Below are positions 33,777-43,153 of a DNA stretch of 56,130 nt, piece after piece. The notes beneath the pieces were generated by a model. That model was not told the origin of the DNA. It was given only the letters and a program-made list of their open reading frames with translations, and searched no databases. Position 1 is the stretch's first letter. Every line of letters starts with the position of its first letter. The position numbers and the translations under genes are program-made. Source of the stretch: Chromera velia (taxonomy: Eukaryota > Sar > Chromeraceae); NCBI GenBank assembly GCA_018398765.1, contig JAHBMJ010000005.1, forward strand, positions 2,680 through 58,809. The letters run 5' to 3'.

Positions 33777-34889
33777 TTGTTTTTCTTCTTGTTAGAGAAT
33801 TCAAGGTTTGGGAAGCTTGCAGATCGTGGCTCTTGTCTTTCTTCTGACTTGAATTGGCCTCGGGGAGAACTTGGTCTGCTAGTAGATGACATCAAAACAT
33901 TTTTTCCCTCTCTTCTCAGAACCGATTTCCTTTCTTGTTTGAATGATTTTGTTTATTTTATTCGTTCTTTCTCTCAATATCGTTTTGTTGTGTTACCTAC
34001 CCATAAGTCTTTTTGTATTAGAGAAGCAGGTCTGGGGGAGGGTGAGAAGTGGTATTCTTGGAGACGTTACTTGAAACCTGTTGCCTTTTTATCCTCCCAC
34101 TGCAATTATATGAATACACTTTCTTGCCCTCTCGATATGCTGGTTCGTATAATTAATCTTGATTTTGTTTCGAATATAATTCGAGTTCGAGGGAAGATGG
34201 TCAGGCAGCATGAAGCTTTTCCTCAGGGAAGTCCTTGCTCTCGTGGTGGGGCCCGATTTTTTACCGCGTGGAAAGAGTACTCTTTTATATTAATAAAATT
34301 GAGGCCTTCATAGTGGGGGGAAAGATGGATAACAGGGAGATACATGGATGATAGAACAATTGTTTTTAGGTCTGACCGTGGCACGAGTGACGTGCCTGGT
34401 GACCCCATGATTGGAAAGTTACTCGAGGAAGACTTCTACAGTCCTGTGTGTGTTTTGGAGCATCAGAAGGGATCTACGGTACTTGGTCTACGTCTTTTCT
34501 CTTTACCAGAATCTCCTTTAATTTTGCTTTCTGCTGCTATTAATCTTAACCGTGATGTTCTTCTTAATTTCTTTCATGATTTAGTTGTTTTTTCTCTATT
34601 GCCTGTTTCTGGAGGATGGTCATCTTTTTCTGACCTACCTTCACTTCGTAGAGTACGTTTGATGCATGCTTTCTCCTGTGTTCCTTCTGTTTTAATCAGG
34701 AAGGGCCTGATATCCTCTCATCTTATCCGGACCCTTCTTTCTTGTAATGCACCTGCAGTTATCTTGGTTGATGAACTTACTTTTCTGTTTTTGGAGTTGT
34801 ATGTTTTGAGATGGCCTGTTTCGTTTTTGCTTGATTTGTTCATGTCTGCAGTTCATCGGACTGGTGATGATGGTCTTCATTCTCTTTGA
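33777..34889 (+). pseudogene. reverse-transcriptase ORF fragment with one in-frame TAG
   Basis: A frame of about 370 codons runs from just after a TAA (33774-33776) to TGA 34887-34889 with a single interruption, TAG at 34311-34313. RT fingerprints seen: motif A LLVDDIKTFFPSLLR (about residue 36), motif B AFPQGSPCSRGGARF (about residue 147), and catalytic motif C YMDD (about residue 189), which lies just after the TAG. The DIKxFFPS and QGSP wording is nearer to group-II-like, retron or LINE RTs than to retroviral ones, and the gap between motifs A and B is long (about 110 residues). No ATG at the start, no endonuclease and no RNase H are visible, so it is 5'-truncated. Base use is T-rich and unlike neighbouring genes, which points to an inserted element. 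The TAG makes it a likely dead copy unless read through. Confidence 0.7.
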
Positions 34890-35076
34890 AAAAAACGTTT
34901 GTCTTTTCTTTGTCTTATTCTAAAGTAATCTGCATATGACTGATTTGCGACGCTAAAGCCTTTTGTTGTCGTTTGCTTCTGCAAGTATACCTGAGAACCG
35001 TCAGCGATAGTCTAAGACAAAAGACAGCGGTATGGATATGGAGGGGCGTCACGTGCAGGACACTACGTGTGTTCTC

Positions 35077-35078
<2 letters not shown>

Positions 35079-35111
<33 letters not shown>

Positions 35112-35180
35112 GCCAAACCCTAGGTGGAGTTAGAACTCCCGGGCGCTAATCATACCTGAAGTGACAGTGAAGTCTATCCA
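35079..35180 (-). mobile_element. possible SINE-like element with (CAAT)n tail
   Basis: Read on the minus strand: GCCCGGGAGTTCTAACTCC (resembling a tRNA-type B box), then CACCTAGGGTTTGGCA, then (TCAA)n. Similar arrangements occur at 45848-45910 (TGGTTTGAGTCT then CAAT repeats) and 46193-46240 (CCTAGGGCAGAACA then TCAA repeats). The common features are a CCTAGGG word or B-box-like word and the tetranucleotide tail. The 5' end is not defined. Confidence 0.3.
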
Positions 35181-35933
35181 TCGGCTTGCAAGGATCAACA
35201 TAATACTGCGATTATTTAGTATACAAAATTCGAGCAATTAAATCAGAATATTCTGTATTTAGCTCGGCGTGTGTGCAAAGCTTCAGTCTCCGGGAGCTTT
35301 TGCATACATACGTTTTTGTGTGTTGTTTAATTCGCAATCCTAATCCTAATCCTAATCAGAAAGTAGCCTGTTGGATTGTACTGGATTAAGGTAGATTGAC
35401 CGTATGCTCCTACCAACACATCCGTGCACAGACAACATAAGATCTCAGCTGTTGGAAGAGACTATCAATTTCCTAGAATCTTTATTATAGAGCAAGCGAG
35501 GCGCAGAACTGTTATAGATGTACTCAGACGGTACTCTGCTATAACATCGTACAACCTCAATGCTATATTCCCTAAAAGACAAAACAACCACCTTTAAAAG
35601 ACAGGACGGCGATTCACAATAATACGTGACAATATCCCAAGGTACCAATATTAAAATCCAAATTAAAATCACTTATAATTTATCCTCTCCCCCGTCAAAA
35701 TTTATTAAAATTTATAGTTTTTATTTAATTTTGACACTATTTTCAAATATTTTGTTTTACTTGTTGAGTCGTTGTCTTCTATCAAAATTTCTAGTGATTC
35801 GGCTTTTATATTTTTTTTATCAGGTGCAGATAATTGCAGAATCTATTATACGGAACCTATCAATCAATCAATACATAATTTATTTTTTTATAGATCCGTA
35901 TTTCTCCCGAAAGTTCAACAGTACCTCGGAGAC

Positions 35934-36235
35934 AAAGAAAGACGGAGAGACAAACAATTAGGACGAACAAACAGACCGACAGGCAGACGCGGACAGAAAG
36001 ACGGAGAGACAAACAAACCGACTGACAGGCAGACGCGGACAGAAAGACGGAGAGACAAACAAACAGACCGACAGGCAGACGCGGACAGAAAGACGGAGAG
36101 ACAAACAAACAGACTGACAGACAGACGCGGACAGAAAGACGGAGAGACAAACAAACAGACCGACAGGCAGACGCGGACAGAAAGACGGACAGATAAACAG
36201 ACAGACGAACAGACAGACGCGGACCGAAAGAAAGA
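35934..36235. repeat. 46-bp minisatellite (about 5-6 units)
   Basis: The word AGGCAGACGCGGACAGAAAG recurs at 35981, 36027, 36073, 36119 (one change) and 36165, i.e. every 46 bases. Between copies lie GACGGAGAGACAAACAAAC words. A 46-base unit is not a multiple of three, so the 188-residue minus frame across it is not a real protein repeat. Confidence 0.93.
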
Positions 36236-36467
36236 GAGAAAGAAACAAAACGAGACAGAGGTTCTGACAGGGTCGAACTCTTTCTCTCGAGATCTCGACA
36301 GTGGACGACATGGAGCACGGCTAGAAATAGAGACGGGCACACACAGCTACAGACACAGATCAAGAGAGGCAGATACACAGGCAGTGAGACAGTCAGACAG
36401 AAAAAGAGACAGGCCGATGCAGACACAAATATTTTTTAACTTTTCTTCGTGCCTAATTTCCCTTTTT

Positions 36468-36540
36468 TCTTTTCTTTCTTTCTTTCTTCCTTCCTTCCTT
36501 CCTTCCTTCCTCTTTTTTCTTTCTTTCTTTGTTTTTTTTT

Positions 36541-36594
<54 letters not shown>

Positions 36595-36595
36595 C
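36468..36595. repeat. TTTC/TTCC polypyrimidine microsatellite
   Basis: Runs of CTTT and CTTC; the same class of tract lies at 17843-17990, 43543-43593 and 44930-44953. Confidence 0.95.
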
Positions 36596-36789
36596 TTTCT
36601 ACCCCATGCTTTCAGCTGTTTTTCTCTAGCTCCCCCTTGTTTTTGCTTGCGTGCTTGCTTCCTTGCTTCGTCCGTTACCACCCTTTCCTCCCTCCCCGTC
36701 TTTTCGTGAGATCTACTTCGCTTGTCTGAGGTTTCATTTGAAACACGCATACATTCGTTTAGATGGATTTATTGTGCTGCATGTAAGAT

Positions 36790-36832
<43 letters not shown>

Positions 36833-37119
36833 GGATTGATTGTTGTCTGTAGGGAACTGATTTTGAAGTATTATAAATTGCCTGCAAGTTCACAAGCACG
36901 CAGTGAGGTCTGCCTGACAGCGTAGGCTCTTCTCTTTCTCTCTATCAATCCCTATCACCCTTATTGATTCTCACGAACCGGGCGAGATAGAAGTTTTGCG
37001 TCAGCACCAGGAGACCCCATCGATCCATCCATCCATCCATTCAAGTCTGAATCCCTTTTTAACCAACAACTCCTTAAATTCCTTGTAGGCAGGCCGCCCC
37101 CGTTCTCTCTTCATCTTTC

Positions 37120-37674
37120 TCAAAACTCTCCGCACTGCGATATGACGACTGGGAGTTTCGGCTTGCTGTCCGGGCCCACGCTGACGTTCTCAATCTTCCG
37201 CACCACAGCCAGGGACTCAGCATCGCAAACCTTCCCGAACACCACGTGCTTCCCGTCCAACCAGGGACACTTCTCGCACGTAATGAAAAACTGACACCCA
37301 TTCGTGTTCGGTCCACTGTTCGCACACGAGAGCAGACCCGCAGACTCGTGCTTCAATTTGAAGTTCTCATCTGCAAACTTCTCCCCATAAATGCTCAAAC
37401 TCCCCGACCCATCACCCCTGACAAAATCCCCCCCCTGTACCATAAACTCCTTGATGACTCTATGGAAGGTGGACAACTTATACCCCACAGGTACCCCATT
37501 CCGCTTGTATTCCCCTGTGCAGAACTGTCTAAAATTCTCACACGTCCTTGGCGCGACGTGCTTGTAGAGCTCCATTTTGATCCTCCCGATCGGGTGCCCT
37601 CCCAGGGAAACGTCAAAAAAGACTATGGGGTTGTCGGGAGCAGCCACGGGCTTGTACTGCAACTGTACTGCCAT
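37120..37674 (-). CDS. PPIH: peptidyl-prolyl cis-trans isomerase, spliceosomal cyclophilin H type
   Basis: Single-exon minus-strand CDS of 184 residues ending TGA. The ATG at 37674 is chosen because [10 protein letters not shown] aligns with the cyclophilin H start; the open frame upstream is UTR. Seen: [55 protein letters not shown] (catalytic Arg, Phe and Gln), [41 protein letters not shown] (drug-binding Trp) and ending [14 protein letters not shown]. The GVPVGYK insertion, the C-terminus and the length match PPIH (USA-CyP), which in other eukaryotes binds the U4/U6 snRNP protein PRPF4 and helps tri-snRNP function. Catalytic residues look intact. Unusual for the window in having no intron in the CDS. 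It is divergent from the transporter gene at 38701. Confidence 0.95.
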   Translation of the reverse strand: MAVQLQYKPVAAPDNPIVFFDVSLGGHPIGRIKMELYKHVAPRTCENFRQFCTGEYKRNGVPVGYKLSTFHRVIKEFMVQGGDFVRGDGSGSLSIYGEKFADENFKLKHESAGLLSCANSGPNTNGCQFFITCEKCPWLDGKHVVFGKVCDAESLAVVRKIENVSVGPDSKPKLPVVISQCGEF

Positions 37675-38700
37675 CTTTCTTCTTTCGTTACCCTCTGAGC
37701 TGCTTGTCGCAACAGAAGGACACTGGAGGTGTGGCTCTTTCTGGGTTGATTTCTGTGGAAGGAGACGGAAAGAAAGGAAAGGTTCCGACCTCTCTCTGTC
37801 CAAACGACGATTTGTTAAGGGACTACAAGAATGAATGAGTCTTGCGCCGATTCTTGAATACTCAGAAACCGATCCTTGTCAAATTGGTCGGTGTGTAGGC
37901 CTTTTAATTTCGTTCCTTCCCGTTCCCCTTCTTGGAACTGGAAGCAGGGCCAGAAACGCAGAAATGAACTCAAAGGAAAAGAAAGGAAGGAAATCAGCCA
38001 GGAAGCGAAATAAGCACTGAACCACGAAGGAACACTGAAGAGCGAGCAGGTGCAGGACAGTTAGACGCTACTACCGCTTGGGGTCGAGTATGGAAGAGAG
38101 AGAGCTCGAGACTCACTGAGCTAGTCACGACATGGTCACGACTGAGTTTCTTCATGTTTCTTCACGATCGATCTCTTTTTGGCCGGACCCCGGCTCGTCG
38201 CGTCTCGCGCGCGCGCCGGGCCGGGATACAGGCATGCCAACCGATAGAGCAGCCTCCGCCTGTCAGATCGTATGTGATTAAATTGTCTGACGATCCTTCA
38301 TGATCCTTCTCTCTGTGCTCCATGGTACATGAGCACTGAGCACTCCGGGCAGCATTGCCGCCCTGCCTTCCCTGGCTGCATACCTGAATTGACTCACAGC
38401 TCCATCCTTTTATCTCGGCCCTGCAACAACTTCACTGCCCTGCAACACTGCAAGAGGTCGAGACGGTGTATATAGACGGATAGAGGGCGAAGAGGTTTTT
38501 CAGACACAGTTGCTTGCACATGCACTCAGAGACTTCTTACTGTATGACCAATCGAGTGGCCACCCTGAGCAGACTATAGTAAGTTACCTCACCCCGTTCC
38601 GAGCTGCTCCAACCAGGCCCACTTGCCCGACTGCAACTTGCAAGGAGAGGCTGAGTGAGAAGAAAGCTTAGAGGATCAAACCCTTCCAGGCAGCACCACG
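37675..38700. promoter_or_regulatory. divergent promoter region between cyclophilin H and the transporter
   Basis: About 1 kb of unique sequence between two outward-facing genes. GC-rich CGCGCGCGCC sits at about 38203-38219. No microsatellite longer than a few units and no open frame of note, unlike most other gaps in the window. No specific box can be assigned. Confidence 0.35.
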
Positions 38701-38942
38701 ATGGTGGTCATGTCTGCCTCCTCCCCGCCCCCAGAGGCGGGATCAGGGGGCACAGGGGCGATGTACCTGTCCTTGTGGTTCCTTGCCAACCTCTCCATCA
38801 CCATCTACGGCAAAGCGTAAGCAGACCCAGACAGACAGACAGACATTGACACACAGAGAGACCAATTTGAACATCGGCAGGGGCGTCGTCCTGTCAAGGG
38901 GAACCCGGCGCAGCTCTTTTTGGAGGACTGCTTCTGCACGTC

Positions 38943-38990
<48 letters not shown>

Positions 38991-39062
38991 CCTGCGCATG
39001 TGTGCGTACTTGTCTTTGTCTGTATCTGTGCGTGTGTGAAAGAGATTAATTCTGTCTGTCTG

Positions 39063-39158
<96 letters not shown>

Positions 39159-39298
39159 TGTGTGTGTGTGTGTGTGTGCTTCCTACCTGCTTGCAGGGCG
39201 TTCGCTCTGTTCTCGTTTCCTTATCCGATCGCCATGACGGTAGTGCATATGCTGTTCACCTCCATAGGAATACACGCACTCGCGTTCTTTGGCGCTGT

Positions 39299-39339
<41 letters not shown>

Positions 39340-39653
39340 TCTATCCATCTCCCTCCCTGCCTCCCTTTAGTTGTTTTCATTTGGCTTTCTTAGAATTCTC
39401 AGCATTTCTGTGTATTCTGTTCTTGCTTCCACCTCTCGTCATGCCTCCTCTTTTTCTTTCTTGGCCAACTGAGGGCCAATTTCCCTTGTTCATCTTTTTT
39501 TTTTTCTTTTTTTTTTTCATACAGAATTCTTTTTCTTTTTTGGCCAACTGAGGGCCAATTTCCCTTGTTCATCTTTTTTTTTTTTCTTTTTTTTTTTTTC
39601 ATACAGAATTCTTTTTCTTTTTTGGCCAACTGAGGGCCAATTTCCCTTGTTCA

Positions 39654-39685
<32 letters not shown>

Positions 39686-40111
39686 CATACAGAATTCTTT
39701 TTTGGCCAACTGAGGGCCACTTTCCCTTGTGCATCTTTTTTTTTTTTTCTTTTTTTTTCATACAGAATTCTTTTTCTTTCTTGGCCAACTGAGGGCCAAT
39801 TTCCCTTGTTCATCTTTTTTTTTTTCTTTTTTTTTTTTCATACAGAATTCTTTTTCTTTTTTGGCCAACTGAGGGCCAATTTCCCTTGTTCATCTTTGCC
39901 CTTACGACTTTGAACCGTCTTCGCATAGCGGTCAACGAGGCATCTTCAGGGATCTCCGAGTCAATCCTGCAGAAGAAGTGTTGACCAATTTTTCTCCCAA
40001 GACATGCACTCAAATTTTCCGCTTCCTCTGCCAATATTTCTCTCTTCCTATCACTCATACATGCGAAAACGCACAGACAGACAGACACCCACACACACAC
40101 ACACACACCCA

Positions 40112-40175
<64 letters not shown>

Positions 40176-40176
40176 C

Positions 40177-40215
<39 letters not shown>

Positions 40216-42550
40216 CGGAGGGAGCAACATTCCCCTTTCCATGCATTCGTGTTTCCTTCTTTCTTTCTTTCTTTCCGCGTGCCTGCCTGCCCGTGCGTGC
40301 GTGTGCAGTTCAAGCCTGCAGAGACCTCAAAGGAGACCTGGGAGACAGTCCTTCCCTTCTCGTTGGTGTTCTCGATGAACATCTGGCTCTCCAACGCCTC
40401 TCTCAACGCCATCGCAGTGGAACTGCACCAGGTCAGCCAGTCAGTCGGTCCTTCTAACTGCCTCTTTCCTTCCTTCCTTCCTTCCTTCCTTCCAGTCTAT
40501 CTACGGGTTGGTCCTTTTTGCTGGATAGGGGTAGATGTATATGCACAGTCAGCCTTTCTCTTTGATGGACGTTGAGAGATTCTGTGGCTGACTGACCGAC
40601 TCACTTCATATATTGTCTTTGCTATTCATTTCAGGCAGCGCCGGTCTCTGCTGAGCCCTTTTGTTTCGTTTCGTTCCTTCCAATTTCCTCTCAGGTTTCG
40701 GAGACGACCAGCCCCCTGTAGACTCGCTCGTAATTTCTTTCTATATTGTAGTATCGATATTTCATTTCATATCGAGCATCTGAATGATCGACCGTGCAGG
40801 TCGTGCGGACGACAATTCCTCTGTTTACGATGGCAATCTCGGGCCTGTTCTTCGGTGTCGTCTACCCCCTCAGCGTTGTGCCTCCCATCATGACAGTCAT
40901 GGCGGGGGTACTCATGACGCTCTCGGTCAGGAGCTCGATCCGGATTTTTTTTCTCGAATATGTACAGGGAGCAGATTATTCGTATAAAGGGAGGGGGGGA
41001 TCCTCATGACGCTCTTGGTCGGCAGCTTTGGATGTCCGTATGTGCATGTGTGTATGATATGTGAAGATGTGAGAGCGCATGCGCGTAGGAGAACTGCGCA
41101 TGACTCTCTGCTTAGCGCGAGTGAGTCAGCAAGTAATTGAGTGGGTAAGTACGCAAGTGAGTGAGTGAGTGAGTGAGTGAGTGAGTGAATGGACTGGTGC
41201 AGGGGACGCCAACCTTCGACACGTTTGGGCTGATCATTGCGGTTTTCAGCTGTGCCGTCTCGTCTCTGAAGGGAATTATCACACAGAGAAGCCAGGTGGG
41301 TTTGTGGGCCCGTGGGTGTGTGGGTGTGTGTGTCTGTGTGTCATGCATAAATAGAACAGCTGTGCCGTCTCATCTCTGAAGGGAATTATCACACAGAGAA
41401 GCCAGGTGGGTTTGTGGGCCCATGGGTGTGTGGGTGTGGGTGTTGACAGGTGTGTTGTCTCGTCTTGTTTCTCGTTTATCGTTATTGTTTGGTCTCTCTT
41501 TCCCTTTCTCTCGGTCTCTCTTCCTTCTTTCCTGTCTTCCTTCCTTCCTTCTTTTTCTTTTTTCTTTTTCTCGTTCATCGTTTTTGGTTGGTCTCTCTTT
41601 CCCTTTCTCTCGGTCTCTCTTCCTTCTTTCCTGTCTTCCTTCCTTCCTTCCTTCCTTCTTTTTCTTTTTTCTTTTTCTCGTTTATCGTTTTTGTTTGGTC
41701 TCTCCTTCCCTTTCTCTCGGTCTCTCTTCCTTCTTTCCTGTCTTCCTTCCTTCCTTCCTTCCTTCTTTTTCTTTTTTCTTCTTCTCGTTTATCGTTTTTG
41801 TTTGGTCTCTCTTTCCCTTTCTCTCGGTCTCTCTTCCTTCTTTCCTGTCTTCCTTCCTTCCTTCCTTCTTTTTCTTTTTTCTTCTTCTCGTTTATCGTTT
41901 TTGTTTGGTCTCTCTTTCCCTTTCTCTCGGTCTCTCTTCCTTCTTTCCTGTCTTCCTTCCTTCTAGGCGCCCCCTTTCCTTCTTTCCTTCCTTTCTTCTT
42001 TCCTTCTTTCTTTTTATTTTTCTCCGTTGACGCGTCTCGCTGGATGGCTTAATGGCTGCAGGTTGGGAGTTTGGGTCTCTCGACGTTCCAACTTTTGTAT
42101 CTGATGGCTCCTGCATTTATTTTCATACAGAACTCATTATTAAATGCTCCCTGTATGAACAAGAACTCTGTATGAAAATAAATGCAGGTTGGGAGTTTGG
42201 GTCTCTCGACGTTCCAACTTTTGTATCTGATGGCTCCACTGGCGGGGGCTGAGCTTTTTGTTCTCTCAGTACTTACAGGTGAGTTCGGCTGGTGTTTTGT
42301 TCCATGCAGGTTTGGCTGGCTGACCCTCCCCTCTGTTTCTCTTTCTGCGTTTCCCTGGATGAGGGGAGATGAGAGTAAATATCTGATGGAAGCCTGGTTG
42401 GTTGGATGGTCTTCCTTTCTTCCCTCATGCTTCAATGTCTGCATGCATGGAGGGAGCATCTTCGTCTTGTCTTCTGTATTCGTCTCTTCTTCTCTCCCCT
42501 TTTGTTCCGGAAGTCTGGAAGGAAGCAAAAAAGGAAGGAGACGGTGATGT

Positions 42551-42608
<58 letters not shown>

Positions 42609-42697
42609 CGTGTGTCTGTCTGTCTGTCTGTTTTTGCTGGTTTGTTTTGTTCCTTTCTCTTTCTTTCTTTCTTTCTGTCTTTCTTTCTGTCTGTCTG

Positions 42698-42729
<32 letters not shown>

Positions 42730-43098
42730 TTTGTCTGTTGCGTACATGAAGAAAAGAAGGGAAAAAAAGAAACATATTGTCCGTCCGTATGTCTGTCTGT
42801 CTGTGCATGGCTGGCTATCTGTCTCTCCGGGGGAGAGGAATCGAAAAAGAGAAGAGCCCTGCAGGATCACTCCGTCTACCTGTCTGATGTCTGATCGGTC
42901 CGTCATTTTTCTTTCCTTCCTTCCTTCCTTCCTTCGTTCCCTTCCGCTTGGGCGTGTGTGTGGGTCTTTCTTTCTGCAGGGGAATTTCGGCAAATTTTGG
43001 AGAACGACAACGTGAATATGGAGACGGTGGGACACCTGACGACGTTGGGCGTTGTCAGTCGGGGGGATGCTCTTCCTGTTCCCCTTTTTCGTTTCTGC

Positions 43099-43153
<55 letters not shown>

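Larger units (their letters stand above)
34890..37119. other. intergenic region: AT-rich DNA, minisatellite and polypyrimidine tract
   Basis: 34900-35900 is AT-rich with a (GATT)n run at 35079-35111 and (TAATCC)n at about 35337-35357. A 46-bp minisatellite (35934-36235) and a TTTC tract (36468-36595) follow, then (GATT)n at 36793-36841. The last 200 bases are the 3' flank of the cyclophilin gene. No protein gene is supported; the long frames here are repeat artefacts. Confidence 0.5.

Noticed and set aside
35772-36629. 285-codon plus-strand and 188-codon minus-strand frames over the 46-bp minisatellite
   Set aside because: Repeat-driven; the unit length is not a multiple of three, and the sequence is only GACA/GACG words followed by TTTC.
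39891-39970. Possible extra transporter exon (reads LFIFALTTLNRLRIAVNEAS)
   Set aside because: No convincing donor follows it, the flanking exons 2 and 3 already join in phase 0, and the family needs no extra segment at this point. Kept only as a note in the array finding.
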